This document shows, in pieces, positions 8,827 to 18,555 of a stretch of 64,000 bases of DNA. The notes under the pieces are model-generated. The model had not been told where the DNA came from. It worked only from the letters and a program-made list of their open reading frames with translations, and did no database searches. The translations under genes were made by a program, and so were the position numbers. This DNA comes from Pseudomonadota bacterium (GTDB lineage: Bacteria > Pseudomonadota > Gammaproteobacteria > Eutrophobiales > Eutrophobiaceae), in contig JABFGI010000001.1 of NCBI GenBank assembly GCA_013112535.1, positions 370,414 through 434,413 of the forward strand, in the 5' to 3' direction. The first letter of the stretch is position 1. Every line of letters starts with the position of its first letter.

Positions 8827-10764
8827 ATGAGTAAACTATCAATTAAGAACTGCCTTATTGCCTTATTGGCATTAGGACTTTCGACATCAGTACTTGCGAA
8901 TGATGAAGTTCGTAAACTGAATGAAAATCCTAATTATTGGGCTTTCCCTGGTGGTGACTACAATAACTGGCGTTATACCGAGTTGAACCAAATCAACACG
9001 AAAAATGCTAGCAAAATTGTTACCGCTTGGACATTTTCAACCGGCCGTTTACAGGGTCATGAAGGTGGACCTTTGGTTCTACCATCAAGCGCAACTGGCT
9101 TGAGTGGTGATACCTTATATATCCATTCATCATTCCCTAATGACGTATTTGCTATCAGCTTAGATACCCTTGAAATCGTATGGTATTTCGAGCCACAACA
9201 AGACGAAGCGGAAACCGTTCCTGTCATGTGTTGTGACATCGTAAACCGTGGTTTAGGTTACAGCATGGGTCAAATCTATCTGCAACAAGCTGACACCACT
9301 TTGGTCGCATTAAGCGCTAAAGACGGTTCTGTTAAGTGGAAAGCAGAAAACGGTCGTGACATCGGTTACGGTCCTGCTGCAGGTGATACTAACACCAACG
9401 CACCACATCCAATGAAAGACAAAGTCATCACTGGTTGTTCTGGTGCTGAATTTGGTGTTCGTTGTTGGTTAGCGGCTTTCAATGCGAAAGACGGCTCTCT
9501 AGCATGGCGTGCATTTAGCATGGGTCCTGATGAAGATATTCTTTTCGACGCAAATACCACGTCTTTAGGTAAAAAAGTCGGTAAAGATTCTTCATTGAAA
9601 ACCTGGTGTACTAATGCTGACTGGAAAGCGCCTGCACGTGGTCCTAGCAAATGTAAGGGCTTAAGTGACGCATGGAAATCAGGTGGTGGTTCAACCTGGG
9701 GTTGGTGGCCAGCAGATTTTGAAGAAAATCTAGTCTACTACGGCTCTGGTAACCCATCTACCTGGAACCCTGTTGTACGTCCTGGTGACAATAAATGGTC
9801 TATGACCATGTTCGCTCGTGACATCGACACAGGTGTTGCTCGTTGGGTTTATCAAATGACTCCACATGATGAGTGGGATTATGATGGCATTAACGAAATG
9901 ATCCTGGCTGACATCAAAGTGAAAGGTAAAATGACCCCAGCTTTGGTTCACTTCGATCGTAACGGTTATGGCTATACCATGAATCGTAAAACCGGTGCAT
10001 TACTTGTTGCTGAAAAGTATGATCCTGCTGTTAACTGGTCTACCCACGTTGACATGAAAACGGGTTATCCTCAAACGCTTGACAAGTATTCTACCCACCA
10101 CAACGGTGAAGACGTAGTGTCTAAGGACGTTTGCCCTGCAGCTCTAGGTACCAAAGATCAGCAGCCTGCTGCTTTCTCTCCACGTACCAATCTGTTCTAT
10201 GTCCCAACCAACCACGTATGTATGACTTATGAACCTGTAAGTTATGCTGCGGGTGGTAACCAATACACTGCAGGTCAAGCTTATGTTAACGCTAACTTGA
10301 CCATGTATCCTGCTGGCGCTGTATGCCCAGATTGTCCTAACAATAACTCTGCTAAGGACAACATGGGTAACTTCATCGCATGGGATGCAGGCACTGGTAA
10401 AATCGTATGGAACATTGTTGAACAATGGTCTGTATGGTCAGGTGTTCTTGCTACCGCTGGTGACGTTGTGTTCTACGGTACTTTAGATGCATATGCTAAA
10501 GCAGTTGACGCTAAGTCTGGTAAGTTACTTTGGAAATTCAAAGTACCTTCAGGCATTATCGGCAACTTCAACTCTTGGGCACATAAAGGCAAGCAATACG
10601 TTGGTATCCTTTCAGGTATCGGCGGTTGGGCTGGCGCGGTTGTCGCTATCCCAGGCTTAGCTGCTGCTCCAGGTGAAGCTGCACTAGGTGCTGTTGGTGG
10701 TTATCGTAAACTTCTTAATTCATCACGTAACAGTGGTGTATTAATGGTTTTCTCACTACCATAA
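8827..10764 (+). CDS. xoxF: PQQ- and lanthanide-dependent methanol dehydrogenase XoxF
   Basis: This periplasmic eight-bladed quinoprotein oxidises methanol. The 645-residue precursor has a signal peptide of about 24 residues (ending SVLA) and the vicinal Cys135-Cys136 pair that stacks against PQQ. The [10 protein letters not shown] segment is typical of methanol dehydrogenases. The decisive motif is WDYDG: catalytic Asp351 followed by Asp353. XoxF enzymes have this extra Asp as a lanthanide ligand where calcium MxaF has Ala. A strong GAGGAGGAGG ribosome site and codon use biased to GGT, CGT and GCT fit very high expression. It ends in a strong terminator, so downstream genes need their own promoter or read-through. 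Confidence 0.96.
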   Translation: MSKLSIKNCLIALLALGLSTSVLANDEVRKLNENPNYWAFPGGDYNNWRYTELNQINTKNASKIVTAWTFSTGRLQGHEGGPLVLPSSATGLSGDTLYIHSSFPNDVFAISLDTLEIVWYFEPQQDEAETVPVMCCDIVNRGLGYSMGQIYLQQADTTLVALSAKDGSVKWKAENGRDIGYGPAAGDTNTNAPHPMKDKVITGCSGAEFGVRCWLAAFNAKDGSLAWRAFSMGPDEDILFDANTTSLGKKVGKDSSLKTWCTNADWKAPARGPSKCKGLSDAWKSGGGSTWGWWPADFEENLVYYGSGNPSTWNPVVRPGDNKWSMTMFARDIDTGVARWVYQMTPHDEWDYDGINEMILADIKVKGKMTPALVHFDRNGYGYTMNRKTGALLVAEKYDPAVNWSTHVDMKTGYPQTLDKYSTHHNGEDVVSKDVCPAALGTKDQQPAAFSPRTNLFYVPTNHVCMTYEPVSYAAGGNQYTAGQAYVNANLTMYPAGAVCPDCPNNNSAKDNMGNFIAWDAGTGKIVWNIVEQWSVWSGVLATAGDVVFYGTLDAYAKAVDAKSGKLLWKFKVPSGIIGNFNSWAHKGKQYVGILSGIGGWAGAVVAIPGLAAAPGEAALGAVGGYRKLLNSSRNSGVLMVFSLP

Positions 10765-10796
10765 GTATTAGACAGACGTAAGTTTGTTATAATAGT

Positions 10797-10828
10797 CCCC
10801 GACACCTCGGTGTCGGGGATTTTTTTTA
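10797..10828 (+). terminator. Rho-independent terminator of xoxF
   Basis: The stem CCCCGACACC (10797-10806) pairs perfectly with GGTGTCGGGG (10809-10818), followed by AT and a T-rich tract. It lies 32 bases past the xoxF stop. Confidence 0.95.
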
Positions 10829-11051
10829 TTGATGATGTGTTTTATATAAAACAGATTAAAAATGTTTCTTTCTAAGAATAAATTAAATGTTAGAACTTGT
10901 TGCAATTTAAGAAGTCAGAAATTGTATAGTTATAAAGTACTCAAATTTATGCTTAATAAAACTGCTATATCATAATAATAAAAAGAATTTTCTAGCATAA
11001 GAGATTAATTTAAGATTAGTAAAATCGTTATAATTGTTTGGAGTGATTAAT

Positions 11052-11492
11052 ATGAACTTGAAAAATATTCTAACTGCAGTTTTGGCAGTATTGGTGTACA
11101 TGTTGCCCACATTTGTAAGTGCAGCAGACCATGTGATAAAAGCTGGTGCTCGCGAATTTAAGCCGGCAACTATATATGTTGCAGAAGGCGATAAAGTAAA
11201 ATTTTCTAATATGAATTCACATAACTCGGTTTCAGTAGAAGGTCTGATCCCTGAAGGTGCAACTGCCTGGATAGGTGCTATGGGTGAGAATGTTGCGCCT
11301 GATCTGAGCAAACCAGGGATTTATTCCTATGTTTGTCAGCCACATATCGGTTTTGGTATGGTCGGTGTTATAGTAGTTGGCGATATTAGTGCTGAAGATA
11401 TTGCAGCTTATAAACAAAATGCAATAGATACATTAAAAGGTCCATACCGCCGTTTAATTGGTAAAATTAATAAATTAAAACCAACTAAATAG
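11052..11492 (+). CDS. Pseudoazurin-type blue copper protein, candidate XoxF electron acceptor
   Basis: A 146-residue precursor whose mature part (after about residue 24, ending VSA) is a type 1 copper domain. The four ligands His57, Cys95, His98 and Met103 have the same spacing as in pseudoazurins (40, 78, 81, 86 in mature numbering, a constant offset of 17). The Cys loop reads CQPHIGFGM. The start was set at ATG 11052 with GGAG eight bases upstream; an earlier in-frame start would break the signal peptide. It sits exactly between xoxF and xoxJ, where xoxG (cytochrome cL) usually lies. I infer it takes electrons from XoxF; no cytochrome gene is adjacent. Confidence 0.88.
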   Translation: MNLKNILTAVLAVLVYMLPTFVSAADHVIKAGAREFKPATIYVAEGDKVKFSNMNSHNSVSVEGLIPEGATAWIGAMGENVAPDLSKPGIYSYVCQPHIGFGMVGVIVVGDISAEDIAAYKQNAIDTLKGPYRRLIGKINKLKPTK

Positions 11493-11519
11493 ACATTTTA
11501 TTCACATAATTTTATGAGT

Positions 11520-11541
11520 AGTCCGCTCTTATGAGCGGACT
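11520..11541 (+). other. Intercistronic hairpin between cupredoxin gene and xoxJ
   Basis: AGTCCGCTC and GAGCGGACT form a perfect 9-base stem with a TTAT loop, 11 bases before the xoxJ ATG. No T-tract follows, so a transcript-stabilising or processing stem is more likely than a terminator. xoxJ has no clear Shine-Dalgarno sequence, so the stem may also affect its translation. Confidence 0.6.
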
Positions 11542-11552
11542 AATTAAATACT

Positions 11553-12395
11553 ATGAAAAAAATTAACGCAATTTTAGCTACTTTATTTTTATGTCAGCTA
11601 ACTGTCTCAGTAAAGGCTGAGTTACCAGACACAGAATATCTAAAAGTTTGTGCTGATCCCTATATGCTTCCAATGTCAAATAAGAAAGGAGAGGGATATG
11701 AAAATAAAATTGCAGAATTGTTTGCTAAAAAACTGGGATTAAAACTCAAGTATGAATTTTTTCCACAATGTATGGGGTTTATTCGAAATACTCTTCGTGC
11801 TGAATCAGAAGAAGGTCCTGGTTATAAGTGTGATCTGGTAATTAATGTTCCTTCAAATTTTGAGTTAGCAGCAACGACAGAGCCTTATTATAGTACGAGC
11901 TATGTATTGGTTTATGCAAAAGGCAGGAAACTGGACGATGTTAGCGTTGCAGAAAATTTAGCTAAGATAGTTGAAGATCAAAAAATAGATTTGAAAATTG
12001 GTGTTGCTGATCGTGGCCCGGCGCAGCTCTGGGTTTTCTTTCAAAACCTGATGGGATATATGGTGCCTTATCAAGGGCAGCCGGGTGATGCTAAAATTGC
12101 TCCGGGTCATTCTCAAATTATAGATATAGTTGATGGCAAAATTGATGCAGCCGTAGTGTGGGGACCAACAGCTGGTTATTATGCAATTCAATACAAAGAT
12201 AAAGCTGAATTAATTATGCTGCCCGTTAAAGATGATGTAAAAACTAATCGTGAAATGAAGTTTACATATAGTAATGCAATGGCGGTTAGATACGGAGAAA
12301 AAGAATGGAAAGATACAATTAATAAGTTAATCAAGGAAAATAAAACTGAAATTGAAAAAATACTAACAGACTATGGTGTTCCCTTAATTAATTAA
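11553..12395 (+). CDS. xoxJ: XoxJ/MxaJ-like periplasmic substrate-binding-type protein
   Basis: A 280-residue protein with a signal peptide (through about residue 22, ending VKA) and a type 2 periplasmic binding fold. It contains LKVCADPYMLPMSN near the mature start, a SNFELAATTEPYY stretch and VVWGPTAGYYA. This is the family of quinoprotein dehydrogenase-associated solute-binding proteins; XoxJ and MxaJ are thought to help activate or mature methanol dehydrogenase rather than feed an ABC transporter. No permease gene is nearby, which agrees. The context after xoxF and a cupredoxin supports XoxJ. Confidence 0.9.
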   Translation: MKKINAILATLFLCQLTVSVKAELPDTEYLKVCADPYMLPMSNKKGEGYENKIAELFAKKLGLKLKYEFFPQCMGFIRNTLRAESEEGPGYKCDLVINVPSNFELAATTEPYYSTSYVLVYAKGRKLDDVSVAENLAKIVEDQKIDLKIGVADRGPAQLWVFFQNLMGYMVPYQGQPGDAKIAPGHSQIIDIVDGKIDAAVVWGPTAGYYAIQYKDKAELIMLPVKDDVKTNREMKFTYSNAMAVRYGEKEWKDTINKLIKENKTEIEKILTDYGVPLIN

Positions 12396-12408
12396 TAGAG
12401 ATGTTTTT

Positions 12409-13191
12409 ATGAAAAGTGTAGTTAGCGTTGTATTTATTATTGCAAGCATATTAACCAGTGTTAATTTATTTGCTGAAGAAACGAAATTAGGTGAAGCTCC
12501 TGCGGTAACAGGTAGAGGTACGCCTTTAACTGAGGAAGAGATGAAAGTTGGTCGGTATGGCGATGTTGATGAAGTTCCAGATGATTTTAAATTTAATGAT
12601 GCTGAAGTTAAATTATGGCTAAGTGATCATTTAGGTAATATCAAAAAGCCAGTTAGCTTATATTATGAATTTGTTAAGTCAGGTTCGTTTGAAGAAGGAT
12701 TTACTGATTCAGTTTATCTTAAAATACTGGAGTTAAATGAGGATGGTACTAAAAATGCCGCACTCGATTTTTTTACTGCGGAAAAGAAACAGGCAGTAAC
12801 GCCTGATAATGTTACCAACATTATAGGTAATCCGGTATTAGGTATTTTTTTACAGGGTGATGTTTATGAGATGGGACGTTTAACAGAAGGACATTGGCGC
12901 TACTTTCATAAGCAACTTAAAGTCGCTTTAAGGGAAGCCGCGGTTATTGAACCGACCACATTTGACTATAATGGCAAAGAATATAACGGTGAAAAGATAT
13001 ACTTTTCTCCTTATCTGGAAGATCCTCACAGACGTGATTTTGAGAAATATGCTGAAAAATATTATGAATTTATTTTCTCAGATCAAATACCTGGTAGTCT
13101 GTACCAAATTAAAACAGTAATTCCGGATAAATCTAAAGAAAATAATGAGCCGTTAATTCTGGAAACATTAACATTAATGGATGTAAAATAA
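12409..13191 (+). CDS. Exported protein of unknown function in the xox cluster
   Basis: A 260-residue product with a signal peptide (about 22 residues, ending LFA) and no transmembrane segment after it. The mature protein is acidic and beta/alpha mixed, with no cysteine pair or cofactor motif that I recognise; segments such as GHWRYFHKQLKVALREAA and YFSPYLEDPHRRDFEKYAEKYYEF look conserved in character. It starts 13 bases after xoxJ and ends in a shared terminator, so it is probably co-transcribed with the cupredoxin gene and xoxJ. A periplasmic accessory role in methanol oxidation is inferred from position only. Confidence 0.75.
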   Translation: MKSVVSVVFIIASILTSVNLFAEETKLGEAPAVTGRGTPLTEEEMKVGRYGDVDEVPDDFKFNDAEVKLWLSDHLGNIKKPVSLYYEFVKSGSFEEGFTDSVYLKILELNEDGTKNAALDFFTAEKKQAVTPDNVTNIIGNPVLGIFLQGDVYEMGRLTEGHWRYFHKQLKVALREAAVIEPTTFDYNGKEYNGEKIYFSPYLEDPHRRDFEKYAEKYYEFIFSDQIPGSLYQIKTVIPDKSKENNEPLILETLTLMDVK

Positions 13192-13211
13192 GACCATCAA
13201 GAAATAAAAAA

Positions 13212-13247
13212 AACCGGGATCTGATTAAATCAGACCCCGGTTTTTTT
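13212..13247. terminator. Bidirectional terminator between xox cluster and fdhA
   Basis: A long GC-capped stem (AACCGGG...CCCGGTT with an inner TCTGAT/ATCAGA pairing) is flanked by A8 on the left and T7 on the right. It can therefore end transcription from both sides, between the 12409 gene and the 3' end of the formate dehydrogenase operon. Confidence 0.92.
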
Positions 13248-13249
13248 AT

Positions 13250-16054
13250 TTAAGAAGAAACTTCTATTTTCTTTCGGCTGATTTGATCATTAGCTCGATT
13301 TCCTTTTCTTAACTTCACCGAGCAAAATTTAAACTCGGGTATTTTCCCAAAAGGATCCAATGCATCATTAGTAATGAGATTGGCCGCCGCTTCATTAAAA
13401 GCGAATGGCATCAAAACTACACCTTTTTGCATTCCTTCGTCAGCACGTGCCGTTGCTGCAAGTGTTCCTCTACGAGATTCTACTACTAGCATATCTCCAG
13501 ATTTGAGACCATGAGAACGAAGGTCTTCTGGGTTAATAATAATACAAGGTCCAGGTTCAATAGCATCTAAAACACGCGAGTGTCGTGTCATTGTGCCAGT
13601 GTGCCAGTGTTCCAGTTGTCTGCCTGTGATAAATACAACTGGATACTCTTCATTAGGTAATTCTGCCGGCTCAGTATATTCAGCAGGAATAAAACGGCCT
13701 CTACCATCTTCTGTAGGGAATATACCATCTTTAAAGATAACAGGTTCACCTGGATCACCAACATTTAACAGTGGGTAAGTTACCGAGTTTTCTTCTTCAA
13801 GTCGTTCCCATGTGATACCAGCCATACTAGGAATAGCGAGTCTTATTTCCTGAAATACATCTTTTGCATGTTCGTAATTCCACTCTAGTCCCATACGGTT
13901 TGCTATTTGCTGGATTATCCATAAATCCTGTTTTGCTTCGCCTGGAGGGGTAATAGCTTGTCTTCCAAGTTGTACACGACGATCTGTATTCGTGAAGGTA
14001 CCGTCTTTTTCTGGAAATGCTGATGCGGGTAAAATAACATCGGCATAGCTGCAAGTTTCAGTAAAAAAGATATCCTGCACTACTAAATGATCCAGTTTGG
14101 ATAATGCCCCACGGGCATGATTAAGATTAGGATCTGACATTGCCGGATTTTCACCCATGATGTAAAGACCATTAATATCGCCATCATGGAATGCGTGCAT
14201 CATTTCTACTACAGTTTTACCTGTATTAGGATCTAATGTCGTACCCCACAAGCTTTCAAATTTCTTTCTTACTGCTTCATCTGTAACAGGCTGGTAATCA
14301 GGGTAGACCATCGGAATAAGGCCGACATCAGAGGTTCCCTGAACATTATTCTGTCCTCTTAAAGGGTGTAATCCTGTACTGGTTCTACCAATTTGACCTG
14401 TCATTAAAGCAAGCGCAATTAAACAACGGGAGTTGTCAGTTCCATGAACATGTTGTGAAATACCCATACCCCAAAAAATAATGGCAGTTTTAGCTGTTGC
14501 GTACAGTCGTGCAACCTCTTTAATTGTTTCTGGAGGGATGCAACAGATAGGGGCTACTTTTTCAGGCGAATAATCTTTTACGTTTTCGATGATGCCTTCA
14601 AAGCCATCTGTATGTTCGTCAATGAACTTCTGGTTTTGAAGGTTTTCTTCGATAATCACGTGCATCATAGCGTTTAGCAAAAGCACATCTGTACCTGGTC
14701 TTAACTGCATAAAATGTGATGCATGTAATGACATATCGGAACCGTAGGGTTCTATAACAATAAGCTTACTACCACGTTCAGTTGCATTCTTGATAAATGT
14801 TGCTGCAACAGGATGATTGTCATTGGGTCGTGAACCAATAATGATAATGACTTCAGCATATGAACCATCAGACACTTGATTTGAAACGGCACCAGAACCA
14901 ATTGTTTCTAGCAACGCCGCAACTGATGATGCATGGCATAGTCTTGTACAATGATCGACATTATTTGTTCCAAAACCTGTTCGAACTAATTTTTGAACAA
15001 GATAAGCTTCTTCGTTGCTGCCTTTGGCACAGCCCAGTCCGGCAAGTGCTTGACTGCCATTTTGGTTTTTAATTTTATTTAAACCTTCAGCTGCAAAATC
15101 TAACGCTTCTTCCCACGTTGCCTCACGGAAGTACTTGTGCATTTCAAGTGGATCTATCAGTGCAGGTGTTTTTTCTACATCTTCACGCCTGATCAACGGC
15201 TTTGATAGGCGATCTGGGTGATGAATATAATCAAAACCGTAGCGGCCTTTAACACATAATCTGCTCTTATTAGCAGGGCCATCTCGACCTTCTACATACT
15301 GTATATGATTATTTTTTACATTAAATGAAAGTAAACAACCTACTCCGCAATAAGGACAAACTGAATCAACAACCTTATCCGGTTCAATTAATCCCACATT
15401 TTTTGCTGGCATTAATGCACCGGTAGGGCAGGCTTGAACACATTCACCACATGCTACACAGGTACTCTCACCCATGGGCTCTGCCATGTCAAAAATGATT
15501 TCTGAGTGTTTTCCCCGGAAAGCATAACCAATGACATCATTAACCTGTTCTTCACGACAGGCTCTGACACAGCGAGTACATTGAATACAGGCATCAAGGT
15601 TTACAGCAATAGCAGGATGAGATAAGTCTGGTTTAGGCTGTTCATTACGCGTTTCAAAGCGAGGATGAAATATATTAAGTTTTTCTGCCCAATAATCAAG
15701 TTCTGAATTTAATTTATAAGGTGATTTGCCTTGCTGAGGCATATCAGAAAGCAAGAGTTCCAGAACCATTTTTTGAGAATTCTGGGCGCGTTCATTATCA
15801 CTATTAACTTCCATACCTTCTGTTGGTTGTCGACAACAAGACGGTGCCAACACGCGTTCACCATCAATTTCGACCATACAAGCACGACAGTTACCATCAG
15901 GACGGTAGCCTTCTTTATAGCAAAGATGTGGAATTTCTACGTCATTACGTTTTGCTGCTTGTAGAATAGTTTCATCACTATAAGCTTCAACGTCTTTACC
16001 ATTTAATTTGAAGTTTATCGCTTTTTCATTGATTAACTTTGGGTTTGCAGCCAT
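13250..16054 (-). CDS. fdhA: NAD-dependent formate dehydrogenase, molybdopterin (alpha) subunit
   Basis: This 934-residue catalytic subunit oxidises formate to CO2. The N-terminus is a NuoG-like [2Fe-2S] ferredoxin domain (Cys45, 56, 59, 73/74). Two [4Fe-4S] sets follow (CIQCTRCVRAC near 156-166 and CVACGECVQAC near 199-209), then the molybdopterin domain with CPYCGVGC at 233-240 and LCVKG near 267. The catalytic residue is Cys373 in CTRLCHASSV, where some formate dehydrogenases have selenocysteine. The C-terminal MGD-binding domain begins near residue 810. Its ATG shares one base with the stop of fdhB (TAATG), so the two are translationally coupled. Metal (Mo or W) cannot be told from sequence. 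Confidence 0.95.
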   Translation of the reverse strand: MAANPKLINEKAINFKLNGKDVEAYSDETILQAAKRNDVEIPHLCYKEGYRPDGNCRACMVEIDGERVLAPSCCRQPTEGMEVNSDNERAQNSQKMVLELLLSDMPQQGKSPYKLNSELDYWAEKLNIFHPRFETRNEQPKPDLSHPAIAVNLDACIQCTRCVRACREEQVNDVIGYAFRGKHSEIIFDMAEPMGESTCVACGECVQACPTGALMPAKNVGLIEPDKVVDSVCPYCGVGCLLSFNVKNNHIQYVEGRDGPANKSRLCVKGRYGFDYIHHPDRLSKPLIRREDVEKTPALIDPLEMHKYFREATWEEALDFAAEGLNKIKNQNGSQALAGLGCAKGSNEEAYLVQKLVRTGFGTNNVDHCTRLCHASSVAALLETIGSGAVSNQVSDGSYAEVIIIIGSRPNDNHPVAATFIKNATERGSKLIVIEPYGSDMSLHASHFMQLRPGTDVLLLNAMMHVIIEENLQNQKFIDEHTDGFEGIIENVKDYSPEKVAPICCIPPETIKEVARLYATAKTAIIFWGMGISQHVHGTDNSRCLIALALMTGQIGRTSTGLHPLRGQNNVQGTSDVGLIPMVYPDYQPVTDEAVRKKFESLWGTTLDPNTGKTVVEMMHAFHDGDINGLYIMGENPAMSDPNLNHARGALSKLDHLVVQDIFFTETCSYADVILPASAFPEKDGTFTNTDRRVQLGRQAITPPGEAKQDLWIIQQIANRMGLEWNYEHAKDVFQEIRLAIPSMAGITWERLEEENSVTYPLLNVGDPGEPVIFKDGIFPTEDGRGRFIPAEYTEPAELPNEEYPVVFITGRQLEHWHTGTMTRHSRVLDAIEPGPCIIINPEDLRSHGLKSGDMLVVESRRGTLAATARADEGMQKGVVLMPFAFNEAAANLITNDALDPFGKIPEFKFCSVKLRKGNRANDQISRKKIEVSS

Positions 16055-17721
16055 TATTCAAATTCCTTAGGAAAATATTTCATTGCACAAAGTAAGGGGT
16101 TTGGTGCAGCTTGTCCTAAACCACATATAGATGCATCTATCATTGCTGTAGATAATTCTTCCAGTAATGCTTGATCCCACTCATCTTTTTCCATTAATTT
16201 AACTGCCTTAGATGTTCCTACACGGCAAGGTGTGCATTGACCGCAAGACTCGTCTTCAAAAAACCGCATTGAATTTAATGCCATTTGTTTAGCACTATCT
16301 TTATCAGATAAAACAACGATTGCAGCGGAACCAATAAAACAACCATGTTTTTGTAATGTATCAAAGTCTAATGGTTCATCACCCAGGGAAGCAGGTAAAA
16401 TTCCACCTGATGCACCTCCCGGGAAATAGCCATAAAATTCATGTCCATCAAGCATGCCATCACAATACTCGTTAATTAATTCACGCATACTAATGCCCGC
16501 AGGAGCTACGTGAACACCTGGTTTCTTAACTCGCCCACTCACTGAAAAAGACCGTAAGCCTTTCCGATCTCGACGTCCATTCGATGAAAACCAATCAGGA
16601 CCATTTTCAATAATATCTCTGATCCAATGCATACTTTCCATATTTTGCTCAAGGGTAGGATGACCAAATAAGCCAACTTGAGCAACATAGGGAGGTCGTA
16701 AACGAGGCATGCCACGTTTACCCTCTATTGATTCAATCATGGCAGATTCTTCACCACAGATATAAGCACCTGCACCTCTGCGTAAATGAATTTTAGGTAA
16801 TTGACAGGGAGGATTGCTTTGGAGTTCAGCTAGTTCTTTTTCAAGTAATAATCGACAGCCGGCATATTCATCACGTAGATAAATATAAATTTCTTCAGCT
16901 TGAATAGCCCAATGGGCAATTAAGGTTCCTTCAATAAATCGATGTGGATCAGTTTCAAGATAATGACGATCTTTGAACGTTCCTGGTTCGCCTTCATCAA
17001 TATTTATAGCGATCATTTTTGGTGCTGCTTGTTCGCTTAATATTCGCCATTTACGACCGGTAGGAAATCCAGCTCCGCCTAAACCTCGTAAATTAGAATC
17101 TTCCAGTAACTTGATTATATCTTCGGCTTGATGCTTACCATCAATACAGTCAATCAGAGTTTTATAACCACCTCTATCTTTATAAGAAACGTAATCAATA
17201 TAGTTTGGAGGTAAAGAATCCGATGTTTCATTCTTTTCAATAGCAGAAAGGACTGTTTCTTTATTCGCTTTTTCTATTGGGTTTGTACCTACAACTGCAA
17301 CGGGAGCAGACGCACAGCGACCTACACAAGGTACGTGTTGTATACGTACGTGTTTTTTATCTATTTCCGAGCCTAATTCTTCAATTAGTTTTTTTGCTCC
17401 TGACATTTCACAGCTTAATGACTCACAGACGCGAACAGTAATAGCTGGAGGAGGGACTTCATCTTCTTTAGTAACATCGAAATGATGATAGAAGGTTGCA
17501 GTTTCGTAGACTTCAGCCATTGGTAAATTCATTTCTTTCGCCAATGAAAGGATATGTCTATTTGAGATATGATGATATTTATCCTGGATTTTATGCAGGT
17601 GCTCTATCAACATGTCACGAGTTTTTGCTTCATCGCTGATCAACTCCTGCACTTGCAAAAGTGCATGTTGATCCATGACTCTGCCGAGAATTCGGCCTTT
17701 CTTACCACGAGTACGTTTCAT
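16054..17721 (-). CDS. fdhB: NAD-dependent formate dehydrogenase beta subunit (NuoE-NuoF fusion)
   Basis: This subunit passes formate electrons to NAD+. At 555 residues it fuses a thioredoxin-like [2Fe-2S] NuoE domain (about 1-160; CESLSC and CVGRC motifs) to a NuoF domain. The NuoF part has the NADH/FMN loop RGLGGAGFPTGRKW and, near the C-terminus, the [4Fe-4S] motif ESCGQCTPCR. The same fusion occurs in the two-subunit formate dehydrogenase of Methylobacterium. It starts 3 bases after the stop of fhcC, tying formate oxidation to the formyl-hydrolase operon. Confidence 0.94.
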   Translation of the reverse strand: MKRTRGKKGRILGRVMDQHALLQVQELISDEAKTRDMLIEHLHKIQDKYHHISNRHILSLAKEMNLPMAEVYETATFYHHFDVTKEDEVPPPAITVRVCESLSCEMSGAKKLIEELGSEIDKKHVRIQHVPCVGRCASAPVAVVGTNPIEKANKETVLSAIEKNETSDSLPPNYIDYVSYKDRGGYKTLIDCIDGKHQAEDIIKLLEDSNLRGLGGAGFPTGRKWRILSEQAAPKMIAINIDEGEPGTFKDRHYLETDPHRFIEGTLIAHWAIQAEEIYIYLRDEYAGCRLLLEKELAELQSNPPCQLPKIHLRRGAGAYICGEESAMIESIEGKRGMPRLRPPYVAQVGLFGHPTLEQNMESMHWIRDIIENGPDWFSSNGRRDRKGLRSFSVSGRVKKPGVHVAPAGISMRELINEYCDGMLDGHEFYGYFPGGASGGILPASLGDEPLDFDTLQKHGCFIGSAAIVVLSDKDSAKQMALNSMRFFEDESCGQCTPCRVGTSKAVKLMEKDEWDQALLEELSTAMIDASICGLGQAAPNPLLCAMKYFPKEFE

Positions 17722-17724
17722 TTA

Positions 17725-18555
17725 TTATCGTTTATTCATTGTTTTTAAAATTAAAATTTCACCCTTACCATTTCTTGCTAAATCACCGGAAAAACGGTGG
17801 GCAACTGGTCCATATTTACTAAAGAACAGAAAGTCATCATCTATTTTTGATAATTGAGTAAACAATAAACGTAGAAATTGCATCTTTAGATTACCGCAAC
17901 TTTTAAATGTTGAAGAAATATGAGCTGGTTTTTTTGCTAAAATGATTGTTCCACGACGCATGCTTTCTCCAGGCCGTTGGCCAACTTTATCTAACACGAT
18001 GATTGTTCCAGCGTGAATTCGGCTGCCACAATAATCACCAGATTTACCCTGGATAACAATGATGCCTCTTCGCATACGATCACCGACACGATCGCCAGCA
18101 TCACCAGTAATATTGATCAGACCATTAGTCATGCCAAAGGCATCTCCCGGTAAACCGGCACCTGTATAATCAAGAACATTACCTTTGACATTAATACGTC
18201 CACCTGACATACCATTGCCTGTCCATGAACCTGCATTTCCATTTACTGTAATATTACCGTCTTTCATTAATTGACCAAGAAAATCACCAACATTTCCTTT
18301 AACAGTAATGTTGCCCATACTCATATCCTTGCCAATACAAATTAATTGTTCACAACTTTTATTGATGATAATTGTATTTTTATCACTTCCATTTACTGTA
18401 AATAATGAGTCAACGCTGACTTTTTCTTTACCGTATGCCAGTTTTAATTTTTTAATTTTATCAAGCGTCAAATTCTGAAGTTTATCCGATGTAATCGGAG
18501 ACATATCCAGATTAAACTTAGGTTTTGACTTTAAAGTAAATGTTAATGCGCTCAT
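17725..18555 (-). CDS. fhcC: Formyltransferase/hydrolase complex subunit C (FhcC), hydrolase-type set
   Basis: A structural subunit of the formyltransferase/hydrolase complex, homologous to FwdC/FmdC. Its 276 residues contain many imperfect G-N-x-G / G-x-x-G repeats of the right-handed beta-helix seen in this family and in the glutamate synthase C-terminal domain (for example GNAGSWTGNGMSGGRINVKGN). It overlaps the fhcD stop by four bases (ATGA) and is followed after 3 bases by fdhB. A second, diverged copy is at 24321-25133. Confidence 0.92.
   Translation of the reverse strand: MSALTFTLKSKPKFNLDMSPITSDKLQNLTLDKIKKLKLAYGKEKVSVDSLFTVNGSDKNTIIINKSCEQLICIGKDMSMGNITVKGNVGDFLGQLMKDGNITVNGNAGSWTGNGMSGGRINVKGNVLDYTGAGLPGDAFGMTNGLINITGDAGDRVGDRMRRGIIVIQGKSGDYCGSRIHAGTIIVLDKVGQRPGESMRRGTIILAKKPAHISSTFKSCGNLKMQFLRLLFTQLSKIDDDFLFFSKYGPVAHRFSGDLARNGKGEILILKTMNKR

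Noticed and set aside
8827-10764. Calcium methanol dehydrogenase MxaF
   Set aside because: The WDYDG motif has the extra Asp of lanthanide XoxF, and no mxaI or mxaG is adjacent.
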